From NCBI RefSeq assembly GCF_000332495.1, contig NZ_AOGW02000018.1:2501-66500 (forward strand): DNA of 64,000 nt. The letters are read 5' to 3'. The DNA is from Leptospira terpstrae serovar Hualin str. LT 11-33 = ATCC 700639. GTDB taxonomy: Bacteria > Spirochaetota > Leptospiria > Leptospirales > Leptospiraceae. This document shows positions 46,368 through 57,062 of the stretch, piece after piece; the stretch's first letter is position 1; every line of letters starts with the position of its first letter. The position numbers and the translations under genes were made by a program. A model generated the notes under the pieces. It worked only from the letters and a program-made list of their open reading frames with translations. It ran no database searches and was not told the origin of the DNA.

Positions 46368-47765
46368 TTATTCAGAAACACACCGAACATTGAGTGTGTT
46401 TGCTTTTGGATAAACATCATAGATACTATTGAATGTTGTCGTAAAATTGACATACCATGCACTTGTGGTTCCGGGTGCATTTGTTGTTGATGTCCAGTAA
46501 TATCCATTTGCTGTAGATACTGTATTCGGAAACACTATTTGGTTGATGGTCGGTCCTGCCGCTTTTGTGAAATCATACAAACTAACAAGTTCATTGCGGT
46601 TGGGTAGTCTCCATGACTTAGAACCTAATGTTAAACTACTGCAATAAGTAAGTGCTGTAGCCCAGTTGGTTGGAGTCGCTGCTGACGAACAAGTGGAATC
46701 ATTATTTTGACCAAAGGAACATTTTTGCCAAATGAGTCCAGTGGCGTTGTCTCTCACTGTCCCATCTCCAAAATCAGAAAAGGATGGATTTTCTATCGGT
46801 GGCATTGAGGCAACACAACGACCATGGTAACCATTGGAGTTAGTGGTTGCATACGAATTTGAATTACTATAGTCCAAATACCACGCATCAGATGCATTGG
46901 GAGGATAGGGTGTTGAGGCCCAATAAGCAAAGTTTACTGTTGCTGGGAGTGCGATTGGATCTAAGATCGTTAGTGAATTTTTACTCGCATCGTTAGTACT
47001 TAACAACTCTTTCATTGTTGGCAATCGCCATGTTTTGTATCCAGCATAGCCGTTTCCTGAATTTGCTGAATTAAGTGCATTGCAAGAGGTTGTTAAAGTC
47101 GCTATACCTGCTGTAGTTACGCTGGGACTGTTAATGGTACAGGTTGCACCTTCTAATCCTTGTGAACAGGTTTTCCACAATATTCCTGTAGTATTGTCCA
47201 ATGTTGTAAAATCATTTGGGTACACTGTGTCCGATTTTGGTGCAGAATAATTAATCGGAAGCCCGGAGCCAATGGAAGCATCATCACTTGCGGCGTACGA
47301 TATGGTTTGACCAGTTTTTACTGGAATGATTGAATAGATACCTTCTGCAATTGGACTGTCATCCATTCCTGGTTTGATTGCAATGGCCCGAATGCTTTTG
47401 CCCGCAAGTAGCCAAATTGATGTTGGCGATAGATACGGGGTAGATTGGTTTGTTGGAAGTGAACCATCTGTAGTGACGTAAATGGTAGCTCCCGGAGTAA
47501 GGGTCGTAATCGATACGAAGCGCGGAACTGTGTAATGTCCTGGAGTTGGAGAAAAGATAGGTGCAAATACCTGGTTTAAATATAGTCCACAATGATTTGA
47601 TGTATTTCCAGAAAGGACTTTGAATAAAATGGTTTCAAAATAGGCATTTTCGTTTGGATCGCAAAGGTTTTCTAAATCTGGATTTTTGCAATTCACAAAA
47701 AAGATTAGAAATAATATACAAAAGAATGATCGGTTTCTGTAAGAGAGGCCGAATCTATGTTTCAT
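46368..47765 (-). CDS. lipoprotein with chitobiase-like and two DUF1566 domains
   Basis: The start is ATG 47765 (MKHRFG), with GGAGGAAGG about nine bases upstream. The lipobox is IFFVNCKNP and the N-terminal cap is seen as ENLCDPNENAY and NHCG. A chitobiase/FN3-like domain (about 75-140) contains PGHYTVPRFVSITTLTPGA and YVTTDGSLPTNQSTPY. Two DUF1566/Lcl domains follow (about 175-320 and 325-465), with KTWRLPTMKELLSTNDASK, AYWASTPYPPN, SWRLPNRNELVSLYDF and YYWTSTTNAPG, each ending in RCV-type strands. It is exported and probably a ligand-binding surface protein. Confidence 0.85.
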   Translation of the reverse strand: MKHRFGLSYRNRSFFCILFLIFFVNCKNPDLENLCDPNENAYFETILFKVLSGNTSNHCGLYLNQVFAPIFSPTPGHYTVPRFVSITTLTPGATIYVTTDGSLPTNQSTPYLSPTSIWLLAGKSIRAIAIKPGMDDSPIAEGIYSIIPVKTGQTISYAASDDASIGSGLPINYSAPKSDTVYPNDFTTLDNTTGILWKTCSQGLEGATCTINSPSVTTAGIATLTTSCNALNSANSGNGYAGYKTWRLPTMKELLSTNDASKNSLTILDPIALPATVNFAYWASTPYPPNASDAWYLDYSNSNSYATTNSNGYHGRCVASMPPIENPSFSDFGDGTVRDNATGLIWQKCSFGQNNDSTCSSAATPTNWATALTYCSSLTLGSKSWRLPNRNELVSLYDFTKAAGPTINQIVFPNTVSTANGYYWTSTTNAPGTTSAWYVNFTTTFNSIYDVYPKANTLNVRCVSE

Positions 47766-47990
47766 ACCTATTTCCTTCCTCCAAAATTCCGAAGTCAAAC
47801 CGCGAATTTCTGTTGATTGGTTTAAGCAAAAATCTATTGCTATGATGAATTGAGAAACTTTAAATTTGCCTTAAAATGAAGAAAACTGAAATTTTTTGAC
47901 AATAATTCTTTTAAAAAATTGCTGGAAGAAAACAAAATTCATACATACAGTGAATCAAATCTAAATCGATTTACATTAAATTTTGGGAAA

Positions 47991-48503
47991 ATGGTAATGG
48001 TTATTAATTATTTAAAAAAGAATATTCTAATTTTATTATGTACATTGGTGATGTTTTATTCCTGTGCGACGGAGACGGTCAAGGAACCTTCGCTTATAAC
48101 GACTGAAAAAAATAGTTCTATCAAAAGAGCTTGGAGCCCAGTACCTCAGTGTTGTGACTTACATTCCGAGTTTTTGGGTGTTGTTGTGCTAAGTAAAGTC
48201 TGTGTTTCTGAATCTGAAACAAAATTAGAATTATATACGAAAGAATCCAAAAAAGTTTGTGTATTAAAGGAAGGGATGGTGTTTCGAGATGATTTGGGAA
48301 CTTCCTATTCCTTTTTGAAATCTGAAGGTGCGGGGATTTGTCCTAAACGAATCCAAATGAAGAATACTCCTTTTACTTTACAATTTGAAAGTATCTCTTC
48401 TGAAGCAAAATCCTTTGATCTAATAGAAGATAAAAATGCAAAACATGCCCATAAACCTTGGATTTTTGAGAAAGTTGATTTAACTCAATGTGTTTGGAAA
48501 TAA
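47991..48503 (+). CDS. putative cysteine-containing lipoprotein
   Basis: The chosen start is ATG 47991 (MVMVINY); a TTG 24 codons earlier would extend the signal. The lipobox is LVMFYSCATE. The mature 140 residues have six cysteines after the lipid anchor, with SPVPQCCDLHSEFLG near residue 60, and a beta-rich middle (LELYTKESKKVCVLKEGM). No domain is recognised. A strong terminator follows. The paired cysteines suggest disulfides in the periplasm or at the surface. Confidence 0.65.
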   Translation: MVMVINYLKKNILILLCTLVMFYSCATETVKEPSLITTEKNSSIKRAWSPVPQCCDLHSEFLGVVVLSKVCVSESETKLELYTKESKKVCVLKEGMVFRDDLGTSYSFLKSEGAGICPKRIQMKNTPFTLQFESISSEAKSFDLIEDKNAKHAHKPWIFEKVDLTQCVWK

Positions 48504-48540
48504 AGACTCAAAGATTTTTTTTGGAAATTTGATTCACAAT

Positions 48541-48576
48541 AAAAACCTCTGCCAATATTGATTCACAGAGGTTTTT
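48541..48576 (+). terminator. Rho-independent terminator
   Basis: A perfect 11-base stem, AAAAACCTCTG with CAGAGGTTTTT, and a 14-base loop; the right arm ends in a T-run. It follows the lipoprotein gene on the plus strand and could also work on the minus strand, where the other arm provides T residues. Confidence 0.85.
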
Positions 48577-48590
48577 GGTATTTATACATT

Positions 48591-48619
48591 AAAAAGAAGG
48601 TAGATACACGTTATCTACC
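48591..48619 (-). terminator. Rho-independent terminator of the KatG-HiPIP unit
   Basis: On the minus strand a stem GGTAGATA/TATCTACC with loop ACGTG is followed by TTCTTTTT. It begins three bases after the HiPIP stop at 48622. Confidence 0.85.
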
Positions 48620-48621
48620 TA

Positions 48622-48996
48622 TTACATTTTCTGTGACCAAGCGGAACACCATCCAAGAGAAGAGACAACTCCTGCACTGATGATATTACACTTTCCCCAG
48701 GCATCGTTCAATTTTGTATACTGTGCACAATGTTTACAAAATTGATTTTTGGCAGAGGGTTCTTTTCTTTCTGGATTTAGAGTAAAGTCTGTATGTTTTG
48801 CGTCCTGGTGGAAACCTAATGCCTTGGCAGTCGGATCTGACTCGGAGACGGGACTAAGTCCCTCTGGAATGGTTCCAGAGGGTTTGTTTTCTGCCGTAAC
48901 TTCCGAGGAAAAACCCAAACCTCTCTCAATAAAAATAAGAGAGGTTACCAAATACAATGACTTGGTTAAAAAAGTTTTACGCGAAGATTTGGACAT
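48622..48996 (-). CDS. high-potential iron-sulfur protein (HiPIP), Tat-exported
   Basis: A 124-residue protein. The N-terminus carries a Tat-like signal (SSRKTFLTK followed by a hydrophobic segment), as expected for a protein exported with its cofactor already inserted. The mature part (about 55-124) has the four cluster ligands Cys87, Cys90, Cys103 and Cys117 in FCKHCAQY, GKCNI and GWCSAW, the pattern of HiPIPs. HiPIPs carry a [4Fe-4S] cluster and shuttle electrons in the periplasm. The gene starts ten bases after the katG stop, so it is in the same transcript, and it may feed electrons to the peroxidase. Confidence 0.88.
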   Translation of the reverse strand: MSKSSRKTFLTKSLYLVTSLIFIERGLGFSSEVTAENKPSGTIPEGLSPVSESDPTAKALGFHQDAKHTDFTLNPERKEPSAKNQFCKHCAQYTKLNDAWGKCNIISAGVVSSLGWCSAWSQKM

Positions 48997-49006
48997 CTTT
49001 ACTTCT

Positions 49007-51328
<2,322 letters not shown>

Positions 51329-51645
51329 CTGTTGGGGAGGGAAAATAAGGAATTTGTCAATGAGAACGAAAAAATATTCTGAATCGGATTCTTTTAAGGA
51401 AGTGGGGGAAAAGTTCCTTTTTACCCAGGGGTTTTGGTATGCCAACAGTAAACTTTGCTCAGGAAAGGTCATCGGATGAATTGCTGTTGGAATTGTAGTA
51501 TATATAACCAATTAATTTTTTTAGTTTCAGCTTATACCTGATTTATATTTTATAGCAAAACAAACGTTTTGTTGGAAGTTTAAAAAAACTTTGCAATAAA
51601 ACTGAGACAATATGGAATATATTTAATATTCAGGAAGGTTAATAT

Positions 51646-51978
51646 TTGTTTTTCATTAAATTTACTACGTCTTTGCCTTTAGGATTTTTTTCAAAAATTA
51701 GAATCATTTGTTTAATTTCATTCACTGCATTCTGTTTCAGCTGCGACTCTTCTTTAGGTAAGGATTGTTCCAAAGCAAAAGAAGAAGCTGCCATTTGCGA
51801 ATTATCTGTTTATGTTGCCTATCCAAATTGTAACCAAACAGAGACTCGAACTTACTATAATAATCCATCCACCTCATCAACGGTTAACATTACATCGCGA
51901 AATTCAATTTGTGAATTTTCGCGATTCATGCTTTTGGAAGCCTGCCGAGATCAAAAGAAAAAGAAATGTGGTGAATGA
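51646..51978 (+). CDS. small cysteine-rich lipoprotein
   Basis: The start is a TTG at 51646 with AGGAAGG seven bases upstream; no ATG fits. The lipobox is AFCFSCDSS. The mature part of about 78 residues has six more cysteines (KDCSKA, AICEL, PNCNQ, SICEF, EACRD and KKCGE), spaced so that three disulfides are possible. No family is recognised. It diverges from katG and shares the upstream region, so the palindromes could control it as well. Confidence 0.65.
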   Translation: MFFIKFTTSLPLGFFSKIRIICLISFTAFCFSCDSSLGKDCSKAKEEAAICELSVYVAYPNCNQTETRTYYNNPSTSSTVNITSRNSICEFSRFMLLEACRDQKKKKCGE

Positions 51979-52014
51979 TTTTATTTAGCAAATTGATTCG
52001 TTAATTTCTTTTTT

Positions 52015-52057
52015 TACCCATAAGAAAAATTCTGTCCTGAATTTTCTTATGGGGGTA
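52015..52057 (+). promoter_or_regulatory. long hairpin upstream of eutB
   Basis: TACCCATAAGAAAA (52015-52028) pairs with TTTTCTTAT followed by GGGGGTA (to 52057), with short bulges. The eutB ribosome-binding site is probably the GGGGG at 52051-52055, 12 bases before the ATG at 52068, and so lies inside the stem. No T-run follows, so translation control is more likely than termination. Confidence 0.5.
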
Positions 52058-52067
52058 TCTTTGGCGA

Positions 52068-53453
52068 ATGGGATATAGAATTACTCTTGGCGCAAAAACC
52101 TACAATTTCCCTGAATTAAAAGATCTTTTAGCAAAGGCCAGTCCCCATAGATCTGGGGATGTATTAGCAGGTCTTTCCGCAACAAGTCAGGAAGAACGAG
52201 TGGCAGCCCAAATGGTTCTTTCTGATGTATATCTTTCTGAGTTTTTAAATATAGAATTAATTCCAGCAAACAAAGATGAGGTGACAAAACTCATTTTAGA
52301 TTCGCATAATAAGGAAGCTTTTGCCTTAGTTTCGCATCTAACAGTAGGTGGTTTTCGTGATTTTCTGTTAGCTGAAACAACAGATGCAGAAGTCATCACT
52401 TCGATCCAATGGGGACTTACACCAGAGATGGTTGCTGCCGTATCCAAATTAATGTCCAATCAGGATTTGATATTAGTTGGAAATAAAATAAAAGTAATCA
52501 CTAAATTTAGAAATACCTTAGGGTTGCCGGGTCGACTATCTGTAAGATTACAGCCAAATCATCCTACCGATGATCCAAAAGGGATCGCTGCTAGTTTACT
52601 CGATGGACTTCTTTTAGGGAGTGGTGATGCTGTGATTGGAATCAATCCTGCAACCGATAACATTCCAACTTGCATTGCGCTACTCGAGATGTTAGACAAT
52701 CTCATCCAAAAATATTCCATCCCCACACAGTCATGTATCTTAACTCATGTGACCACTTCAATGGAAGTGATGAAACGAGGCGCCCCATTGGATTTGGTAT
52801 TTCAATCCATAGGAGGGACAGAAGATTTAAATAAAAGTTTTGGTGTGAATCTTTCTATTTTGAAAGAGGCAAGGCAAATGGCACTTTCTTTAGGCCGAGG
52901 AACAGTGGGTGATAACGTGATGTATTTTGAAACCGGGCAAGGCAGTGCTTTGTCGGCAGGTGCACACCATGGAATCGACCAACAAACATTAGAAGTGAGA
53001 GCTTATGCAGTGGCTAGAGAGTTTTCACCACTTCTTGTGAATACTGTTGTTGGATTTATTGGTCCTGAATATTTGTACAATGGAAAACAAATCATTCGAG
53101 CAGGTCTTGAAGATCATTTTTGTGGAAAGTTACTTGGTCTTCCCATGGGAGTGGATGTTTGTTATACGAATCATGCAGAAGCAGACCAAGACGATATGGA
53201 TACGCTATTGACATTGTTAGGTGTCGCGGGATGCACCTATATTATGGGAGTCCCTGGCGCAGATGATGTCATGTTGTCATATCAAAGTACTTCCTTTCAT
53301 GACGCTTTGTATCTTAGGCAAGTGTTAGGATTAAAACCTGCTCCTGAGTTTGAAAGATGGTTACTCGAAAAAGGTATTTTTTCAAACAAAAATGGCTTTT
53401 TGCCAAAAGAAAACAAAGAGCTTCGCTTACTCGAAGAGTTGTTGGAAAATTAA
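52068..53453 (+). CDS. eutB: ethanolamine ammonia-lyase large subunit
   Basis: A 461-residue protein of the usual length for EutB. It forms the catalytic TIM barrel that, with adenosylcobalamin held by EutC, splits ethanolamine into acetaldehyde and ammonia. Diagnostic stretches are LANTTDAEV-like ETTDAEVITSIQWGLTPEM (about 100-120), LQPNHPTDDPKGIAASLLDG and GDAVIGINPATDN, FETGQGSALSAGAHHGIDQQ, GPEYLYNGKQIIRAGLEDH, and CYTNHAEADQDDMDTLLTLL. Its start lies just after a strong hairpin. eutC follows after five bases. No eutA reactivase or microcompartment genes are visible nearby. Confidence 0.95.
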   Translation: MGYRITLGAKTYNFPELKDLLAKASPHRSGDVLAGLSATSQEERVAAQMVLSDVYLSEFLNIELIPANKDEVTKLILDSHNKEAFALVSHLTVGGFRDFLLAETTDAEVITSIQWGLTPEMVAAVSKLMSNQDLILVGNKIKVITKFRNTLGLPGRLSVRLQPNHPTDDPKGIAASLLDGLLLGSGDAVIGINPATDNIPTCIALLEMLDNLIQKYSIPTQSCILTHVTTSMEVMKRGAPLDLVFQSIGGTEDLNKSFGVNLSILKEARQMALSLGRGTVGDNVMYFETGQGSALSAGAHHGIDQQTLEVRAYAVAREFSPLLVNTVVGFIGPEYLYNGKQIIRAGLEDHFCGKLLGLPMGVDVCYTNHAEADQDDMDTLLTLLGVAGCTYIMGVPGADDVMLSYQSTSFHDALYLRQVLGLKPAPEFERWLLEKGIFSNKNGFLPKENKELRLLEELLEN

Positions 53454-53458
53454 ATCTT

Positions 53459-54235
53459 ATGACTTTTTCAGAGGAATGGAAACAGTTTAGTACGGCAAGA
53501 ATTGGTCTGCATCGGTTTGGTGGTTCAATCTCCACAAAAGAAGTGTTAAAATTCCGTTTAGATCATGCAAGAGCCAGAGATGCAGTTTTACTGAGTCCCA
53601 ATTTTTCCAAATTATTGGAGCAGTTGGGAGTTTTGGGTAAACCGAAAAAACTTCCAACTTTGTTTATGGAGAGTAAGGTTCATTCAAAAGAAGAGTATTT
53701 GCTCCGACCTGATTTGGGAAGAAGGTTGTCTCTCGAGTCAATTGCCAACTTACAGACATTTGCTGGTGAATGTGATTTGGTTCTTATCGGAGTTGATGGG
53801 CTATCAGCAAAAGCAATTGACGAAAATTTAATTCCTTTTTTAAAAATTCTGATAGATGCTATAAGTAAAACAGGTTTACGCCTTGGGCCTTTGGTTCTTT
53901 CGAAATGGGGAAGGGTTGCCATAGGTGATGAAATAGGTGAGGTTTTGAATTCTAAAATTTCGATTGTAATCATTGGGGAGAGGCCAGGATTGTCATCGGC
54001 AGATAGTTTGGGTGTTTATATCACCTACAGTCCGCAAGTTGGGAAAACAGATGAATGTCGCAATTGTATTTCTAATGTCCGTCCAGGTGGATTTGGATTT
54101 GAAGCTGCTGTAGCAAAAACTATGTATTTAATAGAAGAATCCATTCGTAGAAAACTATCCGGAGTAGAATTAAAAGATGAGATGCCTCCAGAATTTTTAT
54201 TAAAATCGAAAGAAAATCCGAACCTAAGCGCTTAA
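53459..54235 (+). CDS. eutC: ethanolamine ammonia-lyase small subunit
   Basis: The start is ATG 53459, five bases after the eutB stop, so the genes are translated together. The 258-residue protein provides the cobalamin-binding interface. Family stretches are ARIGLHRFGGSISTKEVLKF, LDHARARDAVLLSPNFSKLL, VLIGVDGLSAKAIDEN, VIIGERPGLSSADSLGVYIT and DECRNCISNVRPGGFGFEAA. Length and order match the family. Acetaldehyde produced would have to be handled without a shell organelle. Confidence 0.94.
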   Translation: MTFSEEWKQFSTARIGLHRFGGSISTKEVLKFRLDHARARDAVLLSPNFSKLLEQLGVLGKPKKLPTLFMESKVHSKEEYLLRPDLGRRLSLESIANLQTFAGECDLVLIGVDGLSAKAIDENLIPFLKILIDAISKTGLRLGPLVLSKWGRVAIGDEIGEVLNSKISIVIIGERPGLSSADSLGVYITYSPQVGKTDECRNCISNVRPGGFGFEAAVAKTMYLIEESIRRKLSGVELKDEMPPEFLLKSKENPNLSA

Positions 54236-54324
54236 GGATAGGAAAAGCCTCATCATACTATGATTGCGAATTAGTTTAGATTTAAAAATATAAATCCATA
54301 GAAAACAGAAGATTGACAGAATCT

Positions 54325-54440
54325 GTCTATATCATTTGCATAGAATACATTCCGGGAGGAATGGGGTGAAATTCCTCAGCTGACGGTGCAACCGTGAATT
54401 CCGTTATTTTTAATGGAAAAGTCGGATCTTCCCACAAATG
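54325..54440 (+). promoter_or_regulatory. cobalamin riboswitch
   Basis: The plus-strand RNA shows the cobalamin aptamer core: GAGGAAT-GGGGTGAAATTCCTC (P3), then AGCTGACGGTGCAACCGTGA (P4, compare CUGACGCGCAACUGU), then AAGTCGGATCTTCCCAC, close to the B12-box. The expression platform would lie between 54440 and the AAGGAG site at 54553 that precedes the CWC gene. It lies 90 bases downstream of eutC, so it controls the following pair, not eutBC. Confidence 0.75.
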
Positions 54441-54564
54441 AATCGCCCGTAAACGATCATTCGTTCCTAGATTTTTCGAAAGGGTCCCGGACAAATTACA
54501 CCGGAATGACCAAAACCTCCACCAAACAGAGATTTTGTGATTTCGGATTTTAAGGAGATACACC

Positions 54565-54840
54565 TTGGAAAAATCCCAAACACCCAACCTAAACAATTCC
54601 GACGTTATTCAAGATTTACCGAAACATGAAGAGAAAATTTGTCCCAATTGTTCTCGAATATTTGAATGTAAAGTTGGGTCCATAAGTCTTTGCCAATGTA
54701 CAAAAGTTACACTTTCTTTAGAAGAACGTGAGTATTTAGCCCTACAATTTGCTGATTGTCTTTGTTATCAATGTATGGAAAAGTTAGCCTTTGAATACAG
54801 AATTGCAAAATCTTATAAGACTCTCACATGGAGTTTTTGA
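54565..54840 (+). CDS. cysteine-rich CWC-family protein
   Basis: The start is TTG 54565, with AAGGAG six to twelve bases upstream; no ATG fits. The 91-residue protein has the CWC arrangement: CPNCSRIFECKVGSISLCQC, then DCLCYQCMEKL, eight cysteines in all, which could bind a metal. The family's function is not known. Its control by a cobalamin riboswitch and its position before the proline dehydrogenase-like gene are the main clues. It is probably a cytoplasmic metal- or cofactor-handling protein, an inference. Confidence 0.8.
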   Translation: MEKSQTPNLNNSDVIQDLPKHEEKICPNCSRIFECKVGSISLCQCTKVTLSLEEREYLALQFADCLCYQCMEKLAFEYRIAKSYKTLTWSF

Positions 54841-54876
54841 ATCGTAAAAATAAATAGGTAATAAAAATAGAATCAG

Positions 54877-55815
54877 ATGGATGAACTATTGGAATTAGGG
54901 TCGAAAGCCTTAAGAAAAGCGGCATTGAATATTGATGCAAAAGAATATATTTTAAAAAACGAAATACTTTTTAAAACATTGAAGAAAGCAGCCGATCGAT
55001 ATAGCGGTGGTGAAACTTTAGAAGAAACTATTCCAATGGTTATTTCAGAAAACCAAATAGGGAATAAGTGCTCTATTGAGTTTATGGGTGAAAGTACAAA
55101 AACCATTCAGGAAGTAACCGAAGTTACTGATGAGTTTCTTCGTATTGTTAAAGAAATTAAACTACAGAAACTACATTCTACAATTTCATTGGACCTTTCT
55201 CATATAGGGCTAAACCTTTCAAAAGAATTCTGTCGGGAAAATTTAGAAAAAATTTGTATAGATGCAAAAAATGCAGAAATAGAAGTGATAGTTAGTGCAG
55301 AGGATATCGAAAAAACGGATGCGATCCTTGATGTTTATAAACAATCCCATAAGGTTTTCGATAATATTGCCATCACTCTACAGGCATACTTGTATAGGAC
55401 AAAAGAAGACTTTCAAGAACTCATCCGAGAGAAAGGAAGAATTCGTATCGTAAAAGGTGCCTTTGAAACTCCCGTCGGACATTCTATCTCGCGGGGCGAA
55501 TTATTGGATTCTGTCTATTTAGATTACGTAGAACAATTGATTTCGCAAAACCATAAATGTTCCATTGCCACACACCATCATAAAATACAACAGGAAGCAA
55601 AAGCTCTAATTGAAAAATACAAACCAAATCCAAATTCGTATGAATTTGAAAGTTTATATGGTATTCAAACAGAGCAGTTGGCCGCCCTTCGGGAGGAGGG
55701 TCACCCTACAAAACTTTATTTTGTTTATGGAAAAGAATGGTATCTCTATCTTTGTAATCGAATAGCCGAACACCCATTAAATATATTTAGAGCTTTAGAT
55801 GATATTGTGGCTTAA
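54877..55815 (+). CDS. proline dehydrogenase-like protein
   Basis: A 312-residue protein with the features of monofunctional proline dehydrogenases (TIM barrel with FAD): NIAITLQAYLYRTKEDF (about 165), RIRIVKGAFETPVGH (about 188), CSIATHHHK (about 222), YEFESLYGIQTEQL (about 250) and VYGKEWYLYLCNRIAEHP (about 286). In most members the last motif has two arginines (YxxRRxxExP) that hold the proline carboxylate; here the first is an asparagine (CNR). The usual THN is replaced by THH. It may have altered substrate preference or function. It lies 37 bases after the CWC gene, so both would answer to the cobalamin riboswitch. Confidence 0.8.
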   Translation: MDELLELGSKALRKAALNIDAKEYILKNEILFKTLKKAADRYSGGETLEETIPMVISENQIGNKCSIEFMGESTKTIQEVTEVTDEFLRIVKEIKLQKLHSTISLDLSHIGLNLSKEFCRENLEKICIDAKNAEIEVIVSAEDIEKTDAILDVYKQSHKVFDNIAITLQAYLYRTKEDFQELIREKGRIRIVKGAFETPVGHSISRGELLDSVYLDYVEQLISQNHKCSIATHHHKIQQEAKALIEKYKPNPNSYEFESLYGIQTEQLAALREEGHPTKLYFVYGKEWYLYLCNRIAEHPLNIFRALDDIVA

Positions 55816-55930
55816 TAAAATTAAGCCAAACAATCGTAGTATTTTCGATAAATCTTATATTGAATTTTTAAATTTGATTGGAAATTAAACTTAGGTAGTT
55901 GTTCTATTTGTATAGTAGGATGAATTACTT

Positions 55931-57034
55931 TTGACGAATATATTCTTTTTGGTGCCTCTCTTTGCTTCTTTGGCAAACGTTAGCTGTTTTATAGAAAATA
56001 TAACGCGGGACCACCGTTTTCATCGGCTACTCAGTGTGTTTTATTTCGCTATTGGGATTCAAAATGCGGCTACTGCTGCCCTTTGCCTTGCACCGAATGA
56101 AACTACTGGCATAGCTATTTGGATTTTCCAATGCCATTCATTTTTTCTTTTAGCTCCTGTCCTTGTTGCTTTGTGTTCATTTTGTACAGGCAGGAAATTG
56201 TTGAATCAGGCTACAATTGGCATTGCTATTTATGCTCTGGCGATAGATTTACTTTGTTCTTCCATTCCAAAAACCTTTGTTTATGGATTTTCCCCACTTT
56301 CTTTTGGAATGGCACCTTTACTTACTGTTTTCGGTGGGTTTCTTGGTGGTTCTGTCCACTTTTTTGCTATTTCTGTGTCTTTGTATTTTGTTCTTTTCCC
56401 ATTAGAATGGATTACATTTTTGAATCGTAAGAAGTTTATCATTTCGTTATGTGTTTGGTGGTTTGGGCTTTTTTCCAATTTTTTACCGATGTATGGATTT
56501 AACTTTCCTCCATTACATCCCGTAGTGGATGCCACACTTTCTGTGTTACTTTCCATCTATTTGAATCGCTATAATACAGCAAGGCCAAGTATATACAGTC
56601 TCATTGCTTCTATTTTGATTTCTTTAGCAGTCGGATTACTTATTGGGATTATAGTTTTAGGAATTCTTCCTACTTTTCCTTTCAAAGAATTTGCCACTTC
56701 TGTGATTACAACAGTAACCAGTCTTTTGTTTTTTGCCTATTTGTTGAAAACGTCTTTGAAAGAAAATAAGCCAAACCTTTCTTTTTCATTGTCACTTGAA
56801 ACATTCTCTTTATCAAAACAAGAACTCAGAATCTGTGAGTTGGTAGCTGAAGGGCATAGTCGTTCGTTCATTCGTCTGATTCTTAATGTATCGGATGGAA
56901 CTTTAAGGAACCATTTGAAAAGTATATATTCCAAAGTATTACCTGAATCCAATTCCACATCGAAAGACCAACTACAAAGATTGACAGTATTTTTATCTAA
57001 ACAAAAGTTATTGGAAGGAAAATCTGATAAATAA
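55931..57034 (+). CDS. membrane-embedded LuxR-type regulator
   Basis: The start is TTG 55931; an overlapping ATG is followed by a stop. About eight hydrophobic helices (residues 1-270) are followed by a soluble C-terminal LuxR HTH domain (about 290-350), with LSKQELRICELVAEGHSRSF and NVSDGTLRNHLKSIYSKVL. The usual 'tvk.Hl..iy.Kl' recognition helix is present with a threonine-leucine-arginine variant. It is an integral-membrane transcription factor that should bind DNA while staying in the membrane. It converges on the DUF1554 lipoprotein gene, whose start is on the opposite side. Confidence 0.85.
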   Translation: MTNIFFLVPLFASLANVSCFIENITRDHRFHRLLSVFYFAIGIQNAATAALCLAPNETTGIAIWIFQCHSFFLLAPVLVALCSFCTGRKLLNQATIGIAIYALAIDLLCSSIPKTFVYGFSPLSFGMAPLLTVFGGFLGGSVHFFAISVSLYFVLFPLEWITFLNRKKFIISLCVWWFGLFSNFLPMYGFNFPPLHPVVDATLSVLLSIYLNRYNTARPSIYSLIASILISLAVGLLIGIIVLGILPTFPFKEFATSVITTVTSLLFFAYLLKTSLKENKPNLSFSLSLETFSLSKQELRICELVAEGHSRSFIRLILNVSDGTLRNHLKSIYSKVLPESNSTSKDQLQRLTVFLSKQKLLEGKSDK

Positions 57035-57062
57035 ATATTAGTGCTTAATATTTTAATTTCTT

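Noticed and set aside
52068..55815. Ethanolamine microcompartment operon
   Set aside because: Only EutB and EutC are present. No shell proteins, EutA, EutE or EutG are seen in the window.
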